51,468 bases of DNA, taken from Negativicutes bacterium. GTDB taxonomy: Bacteria; Bacillota; Negativicutes; JAGPMH01. The position numbers and the translations under genes were made by a program. The notes below the pieces were generated by a model. It made no database searches, was not told the DNA's origin, and was given only the letters and a program-made list of their open reading frames with translations. This document shows, one piece after another, positions 15,769 through 25,188 of the stretch. Location: positions 1 through 51,468 of the forward strand of contig JAGPMH010000009.1 in NCBI GenBank assembly GCA_018052945.1, given 5' to 3'. Numbering within the stretch: the stretch's first letter is position 1; each line of letters begins with the position of its first letter.

Positions 15769-17079
15769 TTGTCAAACTGTGGCATAATAACAAAAGTTTA
15801 TGAAGACGGTCTAGGTTTTGAATTAGGGTTAGAAGTTGGCGACAAAATTTTAGAAATTAACGGACAAGCTTTAAATGATATTATTGATTACCGCTTTGCG
15901 TTAGCGGATGAAGAAATAGAACTGTTAATTGAAAAAGCTGATGGTGAACAAGAAATAATTGAATTCGATAAGGATTATGATGAAGAACTAGGAGTCGAAT
16001 TTGAAAGTGCTGTTTTTGATGGAATCAAAAAATGTGCGAATAAATGTATATTTTGTTTTGTAGATCAAATGGCGCCCAAAATGCGTAAAACATTATATGT
16101 TAAAGATGATGATTATCGGATGTCATTTTTATATGGTAATTTTATAACTTTGACAAACTTAAGTACGGTACAACTGGAGCGAATAAAAAGATTACATCTG
16201 TCGCCCTTATTTGTTTCAGTGCACACTACTGACGGTGAATTAAGAGCAAAGATGTTAAATAATAAAAATGCAGCTAATATTATGAATAATATTAATGCTT
16301 TAATAAAAGCCGATATTGAGCTTCATACTCAAGTTGTATTATGTCCAGGGGTTAATGATGCTGATTATTTAGAAAAAACGATTAGTGATTTAGTGGCTTT
16401 ACAACCGCAGGTGTTATCATTAGCGATAGTACCGGTGGGGCTAACTAAATATCGTGAAAAATGTTATAAATTAGAAAAATTCACTAAAGAACAGGCGCAG
16501 GATATTGTTAAAGTAGTCCGCACTTATCAAGAAAAAAACCGTAATAAACATGGACATTCTTTTGTATATTTAGGTGATGAGTTTTATTTGTTGGCACAGA
16601 TGCCTATTCCAGAGACTGAACTGTATGATGGCTTTCCGCAATTGGAAAACGGTATTGGTTTAGTGAGAAATTTTATTGATGAGTGGGACAGTGTAGATAA
16701 TAGTGATTGCAATGATTATCAAGAACCGATATACTTAGATATTGTGTGTGGAAAATCAGCACAGCAAATATTAGAAAATTTAGTGTCGGAACTAAAGGTC
16801 AATAATTTAAATTTACGAGTAGTAAGTATTGAAAATAATTTCTTTGGTAAAAATATAAATGTTTCAGGCTTATTAACCGGTAACGATATTTCTCAACAGC
16901 TAAAAAGTGTTGATGGTAATAGAACCGGAGTTATAATTCCTAGAATTGCTTTACGTAATGATGAGGATGTTTTTTTAGATGACTATAGCTTGCAGGACTT
17001 GGAAACAGATTTAAAGACTAAGGTTAAAGTTGCTTCGTCTGGCGCGGAATTGAAAGATATTTTATTGAATTGGAAATAA
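15769..17079 (+). CDS. DUF512 protein: PDZ-like domain plus radical-SAM-type Cys motif
   Basis: The product has about 436 aa from TTG 15769, chosen because AGAGAGGTGAG lies 5 nt upstream; longer frames overlap fni. The N-terminal 60 residues look PDZ-like ([27 protein letters not shown], in part). [15 protein letters not shown] gives a C-x3-C-x2-C motif as in radical SAM enzymes. Next come a TIM-barrel-like region ([19 protein letters not shown]) and a C-terminal DUF512 part ([14 protein letters not shown]). The family is uncharacterised but is commonly found next to der, as here. Confidence 0.88.
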   Translation: MSNCGIITKVYEDGLGFELGLEVGDKILEINGQALNDIIDYRFALADEEIELLIEKADGEQEIIEFDKDYDEELGVEFESAVFDGIKKCANKCIFCFVDQMAPKMRKTLYVKDDDYRMSFLYGNFITLTNLSTVQLERIKRLHLSPLFVSVHTTDGELRAKMLNNKNAANIMNNINALIKADIELHTQVVLCPGVNDADYLEKTISDLVALQPQVLSLAIVPVGLTKYREKCYKLEKFTKEQAQDIVKVVRTYQEKNRNKHGHSFVYLGDEFYLLAQMPIPETELYDGFPQLENGIGLVRNFIDEWDSVDNSDCNDYQEPIYLDIVCGKSAQQILENLVSELKVNNLNLRVVSIENNFFGKNINVSGLLTGNDISQQLKSVDGNRTGVIIPRIALRNDEDVFLDDYSLQDLETDLKTKVKVASSGAELKDILLNWK

Positions 17080-17099
17080 ATAAGGAAACAGGTGATAAA

Positions 17100-18425
17100 A
17101 TGAGTAAACCGATATTAGCTATTGTTGGTCGTCCTAATGTAGGTAAATCAACTTTATTTAATCAAATTGGTAAAAAAAGAGTATCGATTGTTGAAGATAT
17201 TCCGGGAGTGACAAGAGATCGAATTTATCTGGATGCAGAATGGCTTAACACAGAATTTACTATGATTGATACCGGTGGAATCGAAATTGAAACTACCGAT
17301 CATATTTTGACATGTATGAGACATCAAGCACAATTAGCGATTGAAGAAGCTGATGCAATTTTATTCGTGGTTGATGGTAAAGCCGGCTTAACTAATGCCG
17401 ATGAAGAAGTTGGTCATATGCTGCGTAGCAGTAAAAAACCGGTATTGTTGGCTGTTAACAAAATTGATAGTCCTAGCAATGCGCACGATGTGTATGAATT
17501 TTACAATTTAGGATTAGGAGAACCAATTCCTATTTCTGCTACTAATGCACTTAATTTAGGAGATTTATTGGATAAGGTTATTGAAGCTTTTCCGAAAGAA
17601 GCCCATGAAGAAAAAGATGAAGACCAAATTAGTATTGCTGTAATCGGTAGACCTAATGTTGGGAAATCATCTTTGGTTAATAGATTAATCGGTCAAGACA
17701 GAGTTATTGTCAGTGATATTCCAGGTACGACCAGAGATGCAATTGATACGCATTTTATGAAAGATGATACAAAATTTTTATTAATTGATACCGCTGGGAT
17801 GAGACGAAAATCAAGAATTGATTTGCCGATTGAACGTTATAGCGTAATTAGATCTTTAAGAGCGGTTGATCGTTCTGATGTTGTTTTAATGGTGATAAAT
17901 GCAGAAGAAGGCGTAACGGAGCAAGATAAAAAAATTGCCGGTTATGCCCATGAAGCTGGAAAAGGGATAGTAATTGTTGTTAACAAATGGGACTTAGTTG
18001 AAAAAGATAGTAAGACATCGCTAAGATTTACAGAAACAATCAGAAATGAATTGATTTTCATGCAATATGCACCGGTTTTATTTACCTCAGCGTTAACACA
18101 ACAACGTGTAAATAGAGTTACAGACTTAGTAAAATATGTGGCAGAGCAACAAGCGATGAGAATTCAAACTAGTGTATTAAATCAAGTAGTCAGCGATGCG
18201 ATAACCATTAATCCACCACCGGCTCATCGTGGCAGAAAAATGAAAATTTATTTTGCAACTCAAGCTGATATAAAACCACCGACCTTTATATTTTTTGTCA
18301 ATGATCCGGAATTAATGCATTTTTCTTATTTGAGATTTTTAGAAAATAAATTAAGAGAAAGTTTCGGTTTTGAAGGAACTCCTTTAAAATTAATTGTTCG
18401 TGGACGAAATGAAGATGAAGATTAG
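17100..18425 (+). CDS. der: ribosome-associated GTPase Der (EngA)
   Basis: The product has 441 aa from ATG 17100 (AGGTGA upstream). The tandem G domains are the hallmark: G1 motifs GRPNVGKST and [15 protein letters not shown] and DTAGMR as G3, and NKID and NKWD as G4. A C-terminal KH-like domain ends in [11 protein letters not shown]. Der is essential for 50S subunit assembly. Confidence 0.97.
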   Translation: MSKPILAIVGRPNVGKSTLFNQIGKKRVSIVEDIPGVTRDRIYLDAEWLNTEFTMIDTGGIEIETTDHILTCMRHQAQLAIEEADAILFVVDGKAGLTNADEEVGHMLRSSKKPVLLAVNKIDSPSNAHDVYEFYNLGLGEPIPISATNALNLGDLLDKVIEAFPKEAHEEKDEDQISIAVIGRPNVGKSSLVNRLIGQDRVIVSDIPGTTRDAIDTHFMKDDTKFLLIDTAGMRRKSRIDLPIERYSVIRSLRAVDRSDVVLMVINAEEGVTEQDKKIAGYAHEAGKGIVIVVNKWDLVEKDSKTSLRFTETIRNELIFMQYAPVLFTSALTQQRVNRVTDLVKYVAEQQAMRIQTSVLNQVVSDAITINPPPAHRGRKMKIYFATQADIKPPTFIFFVNDPELMHFSYLRFLENKLRESFGFEGTPLKLIVRGRNEDED

Positions 18426-18437
18426 AGGTTTGCTAAA

Positions 18438-19031
18438 ATGGAATTTATAATTATTTCATTTTTAATTTATCTTATCGGGTCAGTGCCATTCGGCTTGATT
18501 ATCGGTAAAACTTTTTATAATAAAGATCTGCGAGAATATGGTAGTAAAAATATTGGAGCGACTAATGCTTATCGGGTTTTAGGAGTAGTTCCGGCCTTAA
18601 TAATATTTTTAGCAGATGCTTTTAAAGGAAGTTTAGGCGTATGGTTAGGGTTAAGTTTTAATGAAACTGTGCCACTTTATGCTATTTTGGGCGGAATTTT
18701 TGCGATAGCTGGACATAATTGGTCGTTATTTTTAAAATTTAAAGGTGGCAAAGGGGTGGCGTCCGGTCTTGGCGTTATTGCGATGCTTGTTCCAAAAGTT
18801 ACGGCGATAGTACTGATATTATGGATTGCTATTACTGCTGTAACAAGATATGTTTCTTTGGCTTCGGTAGTAGCAGCATTTATGGTACCGGTGCTGACAT
18901 ATTATTTTGATTATGCCGTTGAATATTTATATTTTGCTGTTTTGGCAGCAATATTTGTTATTTATAAGCATAAAGAAAATATATATCGTTTAATAAATGG
19001 TACGGAGCTGAAAATAAATTCAAAAAAATGA
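18438..19031 (+). CDS. plsY: acyl-phosphate:glycerol-3-phosphate acyltransferase PlsY
   Basis: The product has 197 aa with about five transmembrane segments. The conserved loops are GSVPFGLIIGK, YGSKNIGATNAYRVLG, AGHNWSLFLKFKGGKGVASG and, near the C-terminus, IYKHKENIYRLINGTE. It is an inner-membrane enzyme making lysophosphatidate. The der-plsY order is common in Firmicutes. The gene ends the dapF-to-plsY run. Confidence 0.96.
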   Translation: MEFIIISFLIYLIGSVPFGLIIGKTFYNKDLREYGSKNIGATNAYRVLGVVPALIIFLADAFKGSLGVWLGLSFNETVPLYAILGGIFAIAGHNWSLFLKFKGGKGVASGLGVIAMLVPKVTAIVLILWIAITAVTRYVSLASVVAAFMVPVLTYYFDYAVEYLYFAVLAAIFVIYKHKENIYRLINGTELKINSKK

Positions 19032-19050
19032 TTTAAACAATAAATTATAT

Positions 19051-19076
19051 AGGGCTTTTATAGCCCTTTATTTTTA
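19051..19076 (+). terminator. intrinsic terminator after plsY
   Basis: AGGGCT pairs with AGCCCT across loop TTTAT and is followed by TTATTTTTAT. The stem is short but GC-rich. Confidence 0.65.
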
Positions 19077-19101
19077 TATTAGGTGAAGGAGCGTGGTTAA
19101 T

Positions 19102-20895
19102 GTGGTTAAAGGTGATATTAGTGGTTTACGAAAAACTGTGATAAGTGAGATTGAAGCATTAGCGGAAATTGATATTCCTGTTGGACAAATAATAACCAAC
19201 CAATTAGCTGAATTATTAATAGATTTAACCAATAGAATTAATCGCGAAATTGTTGTATATGTAAATAGACGGGGAAAGATTGTGCAAATTTCTGTCGGCG
19301 ATATTAGTACGGCGGCTTTGCCGGAGATTGAAGGACGCAAATCATTGTATCGCTTATCTGGAATAAGATGTATTCATACTCATCCTAACGGCGATAGTTC
19401 CTTAAGTACTCCTGACATATCGGCGTTAAGGCAAATGAAATTTGATTTAATGGTTGCCTTAGCACAGCATAATGATATTGAAATAAGCTTAGGTTTTTTA
19501 ACCGGTGAAATCGATGAAAATCAGCAATTTAAAGTGCAAGGGCTAGAAAAAACAAGCTTAAATGAAGTAAGCAAAATTAATTTAACCTATCTAACTACTT
19601 TAATTGATAAAAATTTAACGGCAAATAATAAAACTATATTAATAAAAGAACAGGAACAAGCTGTATTGATTGGAATTGACCAAGGCAAAGGGTTATGGTC
19701 AATAGAAGATTCGTTGGAAGAATTAAAACAATTGGCGAAAACAGCAGGGGCAGAGGTTGTAGCTAAGACTTATCAAAAGAGGGATAAACCTGATAGTGCG
19801 TTGTTTTTAGGTAAAGGTAAAATACAAGAAATATCATTGTTAGTGCAAGAACATAATGCTAATTTAGTGATTTGTGATGATGAACTAAGTCCCTCGCAGC
19901 AACGGAATTTAGAACAGGTTCTTGGTGCAAAAGTTATTGATAGAACCGAATTAATCTTAGATATTTTTGCCCAAAGGGCACAATCTCATGAAGGTAAGTT
20001 GCAAGTGGAATTGGCACAATTAAAATATAAGATGCCACGCATTGGTGGACAAGGTTTAGTGCTATCAAGGCTGGGCGGTGGGATTGGTACAAGAGGCCCT
20101 GGCGAAACAAAATTAGAAGTTGATAAACGTCGTATTAGATCGAGAATTAATGATATTGAAAAATTGATTGAAAATGTAAAGAAACATCGGCAGTTACACC
20201 GCGAGAATCGCATAGCCAGTAATATTCCAACTATTGCATTGGTAGGCTATACCAATGCCGGTAAATCGACATTACTTAATAAATTAACAGCAGCGGAGGT
20301 ATTAGCGGAAGATAAATTATTTGCGACGCTTGATCCGACAACACGTAAGATTGTCTTGCCTAATGGTCAGGAGGCATTGCTTACCGATACTGTTGGTTTT
20401 ATTCAAAAATTACCACATCAATTAGTTTCAGCGTTTCGAGCGACCTTAGAAGAAGTAAAAGTTGCCGATTTATTACTGCATGTTATCGATGCTAGCCATA
20501 TAAATTATGAAGAGCAAATGCAAGCGGTAATTAGTGTTTTAAAAGAATTGAAGATTGTTGATAAACCAACTGTTTTGGTTTTTAATAAAGTTGATAAGAT
20601 CGATGAAGAAATTACGATAAATAAATTATTGCAATATCATAACAGTGTTGCTATTTCGGCGAAAGATGGTCAAAAGCTAGAAAATTTAATGGACTTAATA
20701 GAAACTTTTTTTGCGGAACAACAAAAAAAGTTGAAACTATTAATACCTTATGACAAAAGTGCCGTTTTATCTCAAGTGTATGCGCTAGGTACTGTTGCTA
20801 GCAGTGAGTATGTAGAAGCCGGAACATTGTTAGAGACTATTTTGCCGAAAGAATATGTTAATAAATTTACTGAATATATAGTAGGAGAAGATTAA
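19102..20895 (+). CDS. hflX: GTPase HflX with N-terminal JAMM-motif extension
   Basis: The product has about 597 aa, versus about 420 for ordinary HflX. AAGGAG at 19086-19091 suits GTG 19102; GTG 19093 is in frame but only 1 nt away. The extra N-terminal region of roughly 180 residues contains H92-x-H94-x10-D105 (HTHPNGDSSLSTPD), the metal-binding JAMM pattern as in RadC and MPN domains. Then follow the HflX-specific domain (KRDKPDSALFLGKGKI, GGIGTRGPGETKLE) and a G domain with GYTNAGKST and DTVGFI. HflX splits stalled or stressed ribosomes. The enzymatic state of the extension is unknown. Confidence 0.93.
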   Translation: MVKGDISGLRKTVISEIEALAEIDIPVGQIITNQLAELLIDLTNRINREIVVYVNRRGKIVQISVGDISTAALPEIEGRKSLYRLSGIRCIHTHPNGDSSLSTPDISALRQMKFDLMVALAQHNDIEISLGFLTGEIDENQQFKVQGLEKTSLNEVSKINLTYLTTLIDKNLTANNKTILIKEQEQAVLIGIDQGKGLWSIEDSLEELKQLAKTAGAEVVAKTYQKRDKPDSALFLGKGKIQEISLLVQEHNANLVICDDELSPSQQRNLEQVLGAKVIDRTELILDIFAQRAQSHEGKLQVELAQLKYKMPRIGGQGLVLSRLGGGIGTRGPGETKLEVDKRRIRSRINDIEKLIENVKKHRQLHRENRIASNIPTIALVGYTNAGKSTLLNKLTAAEVLAEDKLFATLDPTTRKIVLPNGQEALLTDTVGFIQKLPHQLVSAFRATLEEVKVADLLLHVIDASHINYEEQMQAVISVLKELKIVDKPTVLVFNKVDKIDEEITINKLLQYHNSVAISAKDGQKLENLMDLIETFFAEQQKKLKLLIPYDKSAVLSQVYALGTVASSEYVEAGTLLETILPKEYVNKFTEYIVGED

Positions 20896-20897
20896 GG

Positions 20898-22142
20898 ATG
20901 GAGCCATTTTCAAAAAATATTTTACAACAAAAAAATGAGGCAGTTAAAGCATGCTTTGATTTATTTCATAGTATTGATAATATTGCTGAAGTCAATACAT
21001 TAAAAGTTTTAAATGCTTTTCGTAAACACAAGATTTCAGAACTGCATTTTAAAACAACCTCAGGATATGCTTATAATGATTTAGGAAGAGAAAAGATTGA
21101 AGCGGTTTGGGCTGATATTTGTGGTGCTGAAAAAGCTTTATTTAGAACACAATTTGTCTCTGGGACACATGCCTTAGCAACAGTGTTATTTGGTATATTA
21201 AGACCAGGCGATGAACTTTTATCAATAACTGGAGCTCCTTATGACACAATGCAAACAGTTATTGGTCATCAAGAAAAAGTAAGTGGATCTTTAAAAGATT
21301 TTGGGGTAAGTTATGCTGAGATTCCAATGCTCAATGACAAGGTTCAAATTGATAAGTTTGAAGATTATATCAAACCAAATACTAAAATGGTTTTAATTCA
21401 AAGATCGCGTGGTTATAGTATGAGAGCTCCTTTAACAGTTGCTGAAATCAAGGAAATTTGTCAAAAGGTTAAAAACGTAAAAAGTGATTGTATTTGTTTT
21501 GTTGATAATTGTTATGGTGAATTTGTTGAGGTGATCGAACCAACGGCAGTTGGTGCTGATATTATGGCAGGATCACTTATTAAAAATCCTGGTGGCGGGA
21601 TTGCACCAACCGGGGGTTATATTGTTGGCAAAGCGGAGTTAGTAGAATTAGCAGGCTATCGTTTAACGGCGCCGGGGATTGGTGATGAGCTGGGGGCTTC
21701 GTTAGTAGATAATCGACTATTGTTTCAAGGTTTATTTATTGCACCACATATTGTAGCGCAAGCTATAAAAGGAGCAGTTTTTGCAGCGGTATTTTTCAGT
21801 AAATTAGGTTATAATACTGTGCCGTTACCACAAGAACAACGTAGTGATATTATTCAAGCAATTGAGCTTGGTTCGAAAGAAAAGATGGTGGCATTTTGCC
21901 AAGGATTACAAAAATATTCACCGGTAGATGCGTTTGTTAGTCCGGAACCGTGGGATATGCCAGGGTATAGTGATCAAGTTATTATGGCGGCCGGTACTTT
22001 TGTCCAAGGGGCATCAATTGAACTTAGTGCTGATGGTCCGATTAGAGAACCCTATATTGTTTATTTACAAGGCGGGTTAACGTTTGAACATAGTATTATT
22101 GGGATGATGGGCGCGGCCCAAGCAATTGAAGATTTAAAATAA
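20898..22142 (+). CDS. PLP-dependent methionine gamma-lyase family protein (YnbB, 'aluminium resistance')
   Basis: The product has 414 aa. It is a fold-type I PLP enzyme: FRTQFVSGTHALATVLFG, CFVDNCYGEFVE, and the Schiff-base Lys in GSLIKNPGGGIAPTGGYI. It matches B. subtilis YnbB, which also follows hflX (ynbA). It starts 2 nt after hflX, so the pair is one transcription unit. The substrate is unknown; the 'aluminium resistance' and 'methionine gamma-lyase' labels are historical or homology based. Confidence 0.9.
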   Translation: MEPFSKNILQQKNEAVKACFDLFHSIDNIAEVNTLKVLNAFRKHKISELHFKTTSGYAYNDLGREKIEAVWADICGAEKALFRTQFVSGTHALATVLFGILRPGDELLSITGAPYDTMQTVIGHQEKVSGSLKDFGVSYAEIPMLNDKVQIDKFEDYIKPNTKMVLIQRSRGYSMRAPLTVAEIKEICQKVKNVKSDCICFVDNCYGEFVEVIEPTAVGADIMAGSLIKNPGGGIAPTGGYIVGKAELVELAGYRLTAPGIGDELGASLVDNRLLFQGLFIAPHIVAQAIKGAVFAAVFFSKLGYNTVPLPQEQRSDIIQAIELGSKEKMVAFCQGLQKYSPVDAFVSPEPWDMPGYSDQVIMAAGTFVQGASIELSADGPIREPYIVYLQGGLTFEHSIIGMMGAAQAIEDLK

Positions 22143-22147
22143 TAGTT

Positions 22148-22180
22148 AAGCATCTGGGTTTATTGGAAACTCAGATGCTT
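22148..22180 (+). terminator. strong hairpin after the YnbB-like gene
   Basis: AAGCATCTG pairs with CAGATGCTT, extended inward through a G-T wobble and GTTT/AAAC to a five-base loop. No T-run follows, so it may be a transcript-stabilising 3' hairpin or an inefficient terminator. Confidence 0.5.
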
Positions 22181-22266
22181 ATTAAATAATAAATGTATTT
22201 ATATTTTAGGATAATTTTAGTATAATGATTATATGTTTTTATTTTTATAAGGAAAAGGATGATTAA

Positions 22267-22881
22267 ATGTTTGGACCAGATATGATTTTTCGTTTGCCGG
22301 CATTGTTAATTGCATTAACTATACATGAATATGCTCATGCCAGAGTGGCCGTTGCACTGGGTGATCCTACACCGAAATTTCAAGGCCGTTTAACTTTAAA
22401 TCCCATTGCGCATTTGGATCCGATTGGGCTGATTATGTTATGGTTAGTACAATTTGGCTGGGCGAAACCGGTAGAAGTAAATGCTCGAAACTTTAAAAAT
22501 TGGGATAAGGATATGATGTGGGTAGCATTAGCTGGTCCTGGTTCTAATATTTTAATGGCATTTACTGCAGGACTAGTTTATGCGTTAGTAAATAAATTTG
22601 GAGTTAATGTTGATGCGCTAAATCAAATTTTAACATTAACTTGTATCTATAATATTTATTTTGCAATTTTCAATTTATTACCAATACCGCCTTTGGATGG
22701 TTCAAAGGTATTGTCGAATTATTTGCCGAAAAAATATGCCTATGAATATAATAATTTTGCTCGGTATGGAACTTTTGTTCTAATTGGCTTAGTATACCTT
22801 GGTATTGTTGGTTTTATTGTTTCTCCAATCAGTAAAGTCTTTTTACATATGATTAACACTATGATTAATATTATTTTATAA
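22267..22881 (+). CDS. site-2 protease family (M50) membrane metalloprotease
   Basis: The product has 204 aa with several transmembrane segments. TIHEYAHARVA contains the zinc-binding HExxH. NLLPIPPLDGSKVL supplies the third-ligand Asp region (the NPxPPLDG type of motif). GDPTPKFQGRLTLNP and GWAKPVEVN mark the YwhC/SREBP-S2P-like subgroup. It has no PDZ domain, so it is not RseP. The substrate is unknown. TATAAT at 22221-22226 may be its -10 element. Confidence 0.92.
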   Translation: MFGPDMIFRLPALLIALTIHEYAHARVAVALGDPTPKFQGRLTLNPIAHLDPIGLIMLWLVQFGWAKPVEVNARNFKNWDKDMMWVALAGPGSNILMAFTAGLVYALVNKFGVNVDALNQILTLTCIYNIYFAIFNLLPIPPLDGSKVLSNYLPKKYAYEYNNFARYGTFVLIGLVYLGIVGFIVSPISKVFLHMINTMINIIL

Positions 22882-22897
22882 GCAGAGGAGATTTTTA

Positions 22898-23887
22898 ATG
22901 AGTAAGGGACGTATTTTTAGTGGGATGCAACCATCCGGAAAATTTCATTTAGGAAATTATCTTGGAGCATTGGAAAATTGGGTTAATTTACAAGATGAAT
23001 ATGAATGTTTTTTTTCGATAGTGGATTGGCATGCTTTAACCTCTTCATTTGAAGATACTAGTAAATTACCTGAGCATATTCACAATATGGCATTAGATTG
23101 GCTTAGTGCCGGTCTTGACCCGGAGAAAAATGTTATTTTCATACAATCTGATGTTAAGGAACACGCAGAACTACACTTGCTGTTATCAATGATGACGCCG
23201 TTGTCGTGGCTAGAAAGAGTGCCTACTTATAAAGATAAAATACAACAATTAGGTGATCAAGGTAAGGACATCAATACTTATGGCTTTTTAGGCTATCCGG
23301 AATTGATGACTGCTGATATTATTTTGTATAAAGCTGATACTGTGCCGGTTGGTGAGGATCAGATTCCACATTTAGAATTATCAAGAGAGATTGTAAGAAG
23401 ATTTAATAATCTATATAAACCGGTTTTTGTGGAGCCACAAGCTAAACTAAGTAAAGCTTCGCTGTTACCTGGCGTTGACGGCAGAAAAATGAGCAAATCT
23501 TACGGCAATGAGATCCCGTTTGCGGCTAGTCCGGATGAGTTAAAAGCTAAAATCAGATTAATGGTGACAGATCCTAAACGCGTAAAGAAAACTGATCCCG
23601 GTGATCCAGATGTTTGTGTTGTTTTTAAATTTCATAAGATATTTAATACGATGCAATGCGATGAAATATCTTGTTCTTGTCGCGAAGCCACTATGGGCTG
23701 TGTGGAGTGTAAAAATCGCTTAGCTGATGTGATGATTGGAATTTTAGCTGATATGCATGTTAGAAGAACTGAATATGAGAAAAATCCTGCAAAAGTTAAA
23801 GAAATTTTAGCATATGGTGCTGAACGAGCAAGAATAGTTGCAGCAAGTACAATGGCTGAGGTTCGTGCGGCGATGAACTTAAAATAA
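22898..23887 (+). CDS. trpS: tryptophanyl-tRNA synthetase
   Basis: The product has 329 aa, typical of the bacterial class I enzyme. FSGMQPSGKFHLGNYLGAL contains the HIGH-equivalent HLGN. GRKMSKSYGN is a perfect KMSKS loop. AGLDPEKNVIFIQSD and GVDG are conserved. A Cys-rich stretch (CDEISCSCREATMGCVEC) near residue 260 could bind a metal, as in some bacterial TrpRS. There is no T-box leader in the short upstream gap. The stop overlaps the scpA start. Confidence 0.97.
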   Translation: MSKGRIFSGMQPSGKFHLGNYLGALENWVNLQDEYECFFSIVDWHALTSSFEDTSKLPEHIHNMALDWLSAGLDPEKNVIFIQSDVKEHAELHLLLSMMTPLSWLERVPTYKDKIQQLGDQGKDINTYGFLGYPELMTADIILYKADTVPVGEDQIPHLELSREIVRRFNNLYKPVFVEPQAKLSKASLLPGVDGRKMSKSYGNEIPFAASPDELKAKIRLMVTDPKRVKKTDPGDPDVCVVFKFHKIFNTMQCDEISCSCREATMGCVECKNRLADVMIGILADMHVRRTEYEKNPAKVKEILAYGAERARIVAASTMAEVRAAMNLK

Positions 23888-24603
23888 TGAATGCCTATAA
23901 AGTGAAACTAGAAGTCTTTGAAGGACCGCTGGATTTATTGATGCATTTAATTGAAAAAAGTCAAATAAATATTTATGATATTCCAATTGCAATAATAACA
24001 AAACAGTATTTGGACTATTTGGAACAAATGCAGGAATTTAATGTTGAAATTGCCAGTGATTTTTTACTGATGGCTGCAACTTTACTACAAATTAAATCAA
24101 GAATATTGTTGCCACGGGTGGTTAGAACTGAAAGCCAAGAGGAAGAGGATCCGAGGCAAGAATTGGTAGATAAGCTTATTGAATATCGTAAATTTAAAGA
24201 AGTAAGCAGTCAGCTTGAAACATTAGCTGATAAGCATTCACAATATTTATTTCGTAAACCGGAAAAAGGAGTTTTGCAATATTTGCCACCGGAAGATTTA
24301 AGTGTGGAATTACTGCTAACGGCTTTTACGACCTTATGGGAAGCTGGTATTGAAGAATTTGCGATTGTCAAACGCGAAGAATTTACAGTTCAAGATAAAA
24401 TGAAAGAAGTCATTTTGTTATTACGAAAAAGTAGCGGTGAAATTGAGTTTAACGATGTGATAACTAGAGCTGGCACTAAAGATGAAATCATTACTACTTT
24501 TTTAGCATTATTAGAACTGATAAAACTAAAAAAAATTTTAATAAAGCAAGAATATCAATTTGCTAATATTAGAATTTTGCTTAGAGAGGTAGGCATTAAT
24601 TAG
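23887..24603 (+). CDS. scpA: segregation and condensation protein A
   Basis: The product has 238 aa. YKVKLEVFEGPLDLLMHLIEKSQINIYDIPI (in part) is the diagnostic N-terminus. The family segment FLLMAATLLQIKSRILLP follows, and a winged-helix kleisin C-terminus includes FLALLELIKL. ScpA is the kleisin bridging the Smc heads and binds ScpB, encoded directly next to it. Both junctions (TAATG with trpS, TAGTG with scpB) are overlapping. Confidence 0.96.
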   Translation: MNAYKVKLEVFEGPLDLLMHLIEKSQINIYDIPIAIITKQYLDYLEQMQEFNVEIASDFLLMAATLLQIKSRILLPRVVRTESQEEEDPRQELVDKLIEYRKFKEVSSQLETLADKHSQYLFRKPEKGVLQYLPPEDLSVELLLTAFTTLWEAGIEEFAIVKREEFTVQDKMKEVILLLRKSSGEIEFNDVITRAGTKDEIITTFLALLELIKLKKILIKQEYQFANIRILLREVGIN

Positions 24604-25121
24604 TGTTTTATACTAATTTAAAGGGTAATTTAGAAGCCTTGCTATTTGTTAATGGTGATCCTTTATCATTAAAAAGAATTGCGGAAATTTTGGAAGTTGA
24701 TCAGGAAAATGTTAAGTTATTACTGGCTCAACTTATCCAGGATATGAATCAGCAAGAACGCGGTTTAACTATTATTGAGGTTGCCGGCGGTTATCAGCTT
24801 TGTACTAAGCCTCATTTAGCTGGATTTTTAGAAAAATTAGTGCAAATTAAAGAAAATAAGTTATCAATCCCAGCACTAGAAACTTTATCAATTATTGCTT
24901 TTAAGCAACCGATAACGAAACAAGAAATTGAAGCTATTAGAGGTGTAAGAGTAGATAAAGTTCTTGCTAATTTGTTGGAGCGTAACCTTATTAAAGAGTT
25001 AGGACGTAAAGAGGCAATTGGTAGGCCAATAATTTATGGAACCACTGAAGTTTTCTTAAAATGTTTTGGCTTAAAGAGCTTAGAAGATTTACCGGAATTG
25101 CCGGAGTTAGAAGAAAAATAA
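24603..25121 (+). CDS. scpB: segregation and condensation protein B
   Basis: The product has 172 aa, with a GTG start overlapping the scpA stop by one base. Two winged-helix domains are visible: LEALLFVNGDPLSLKRIAEIL and LSIIAFKQPITKQEIEAIRGVRVDKVL (in part), the second being the ScpB signature. GRPIIYGTTEVFLKCFGL closes the domain. It dimerises and stabilises the Smc-ScpA complex. A terminator follows. Confidence 0.96.
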   Translation: MFYTNLKGNLEALLFVNGDPLSLKRIAEILEVDQENVKLLLAQLIQDMNQQERGLTIIEVAGGYQLCTKPHLAGFLEKLVQIKENKLSIPALETLSIIAFKQPITKQEIEAIRGVRVDKVLANLLERNLIKELGRKEAIGRPIIYGTTEVFLKCFGLKSLEDLPELPELEEK

Positions 25122-25132
25122 GATTATTTTTT

Positions 25133-25157
25133 AAGCCTGGTTTTTCCGGGCTTTTCT
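25133..25157 (+). terminator. intrinsic terminator after scpB
   Basis: AAGCCTGG pairs with CCGGGCTT (one G-T pair) across loop TTTTT, followed by TTCT. Confidence 0.65.
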
Positions 25158-25188
25158 ATTGCTTTAATTATAACAGGAGGGGTTAATA

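Noticed and set aside
19093-19095. GTG 19093 as the hflX start
   Set aside because: It is in frame but only one base from AAGGAG; GTG 19102 has workable spacing. The difference is three residues and cannot be settled by eye.
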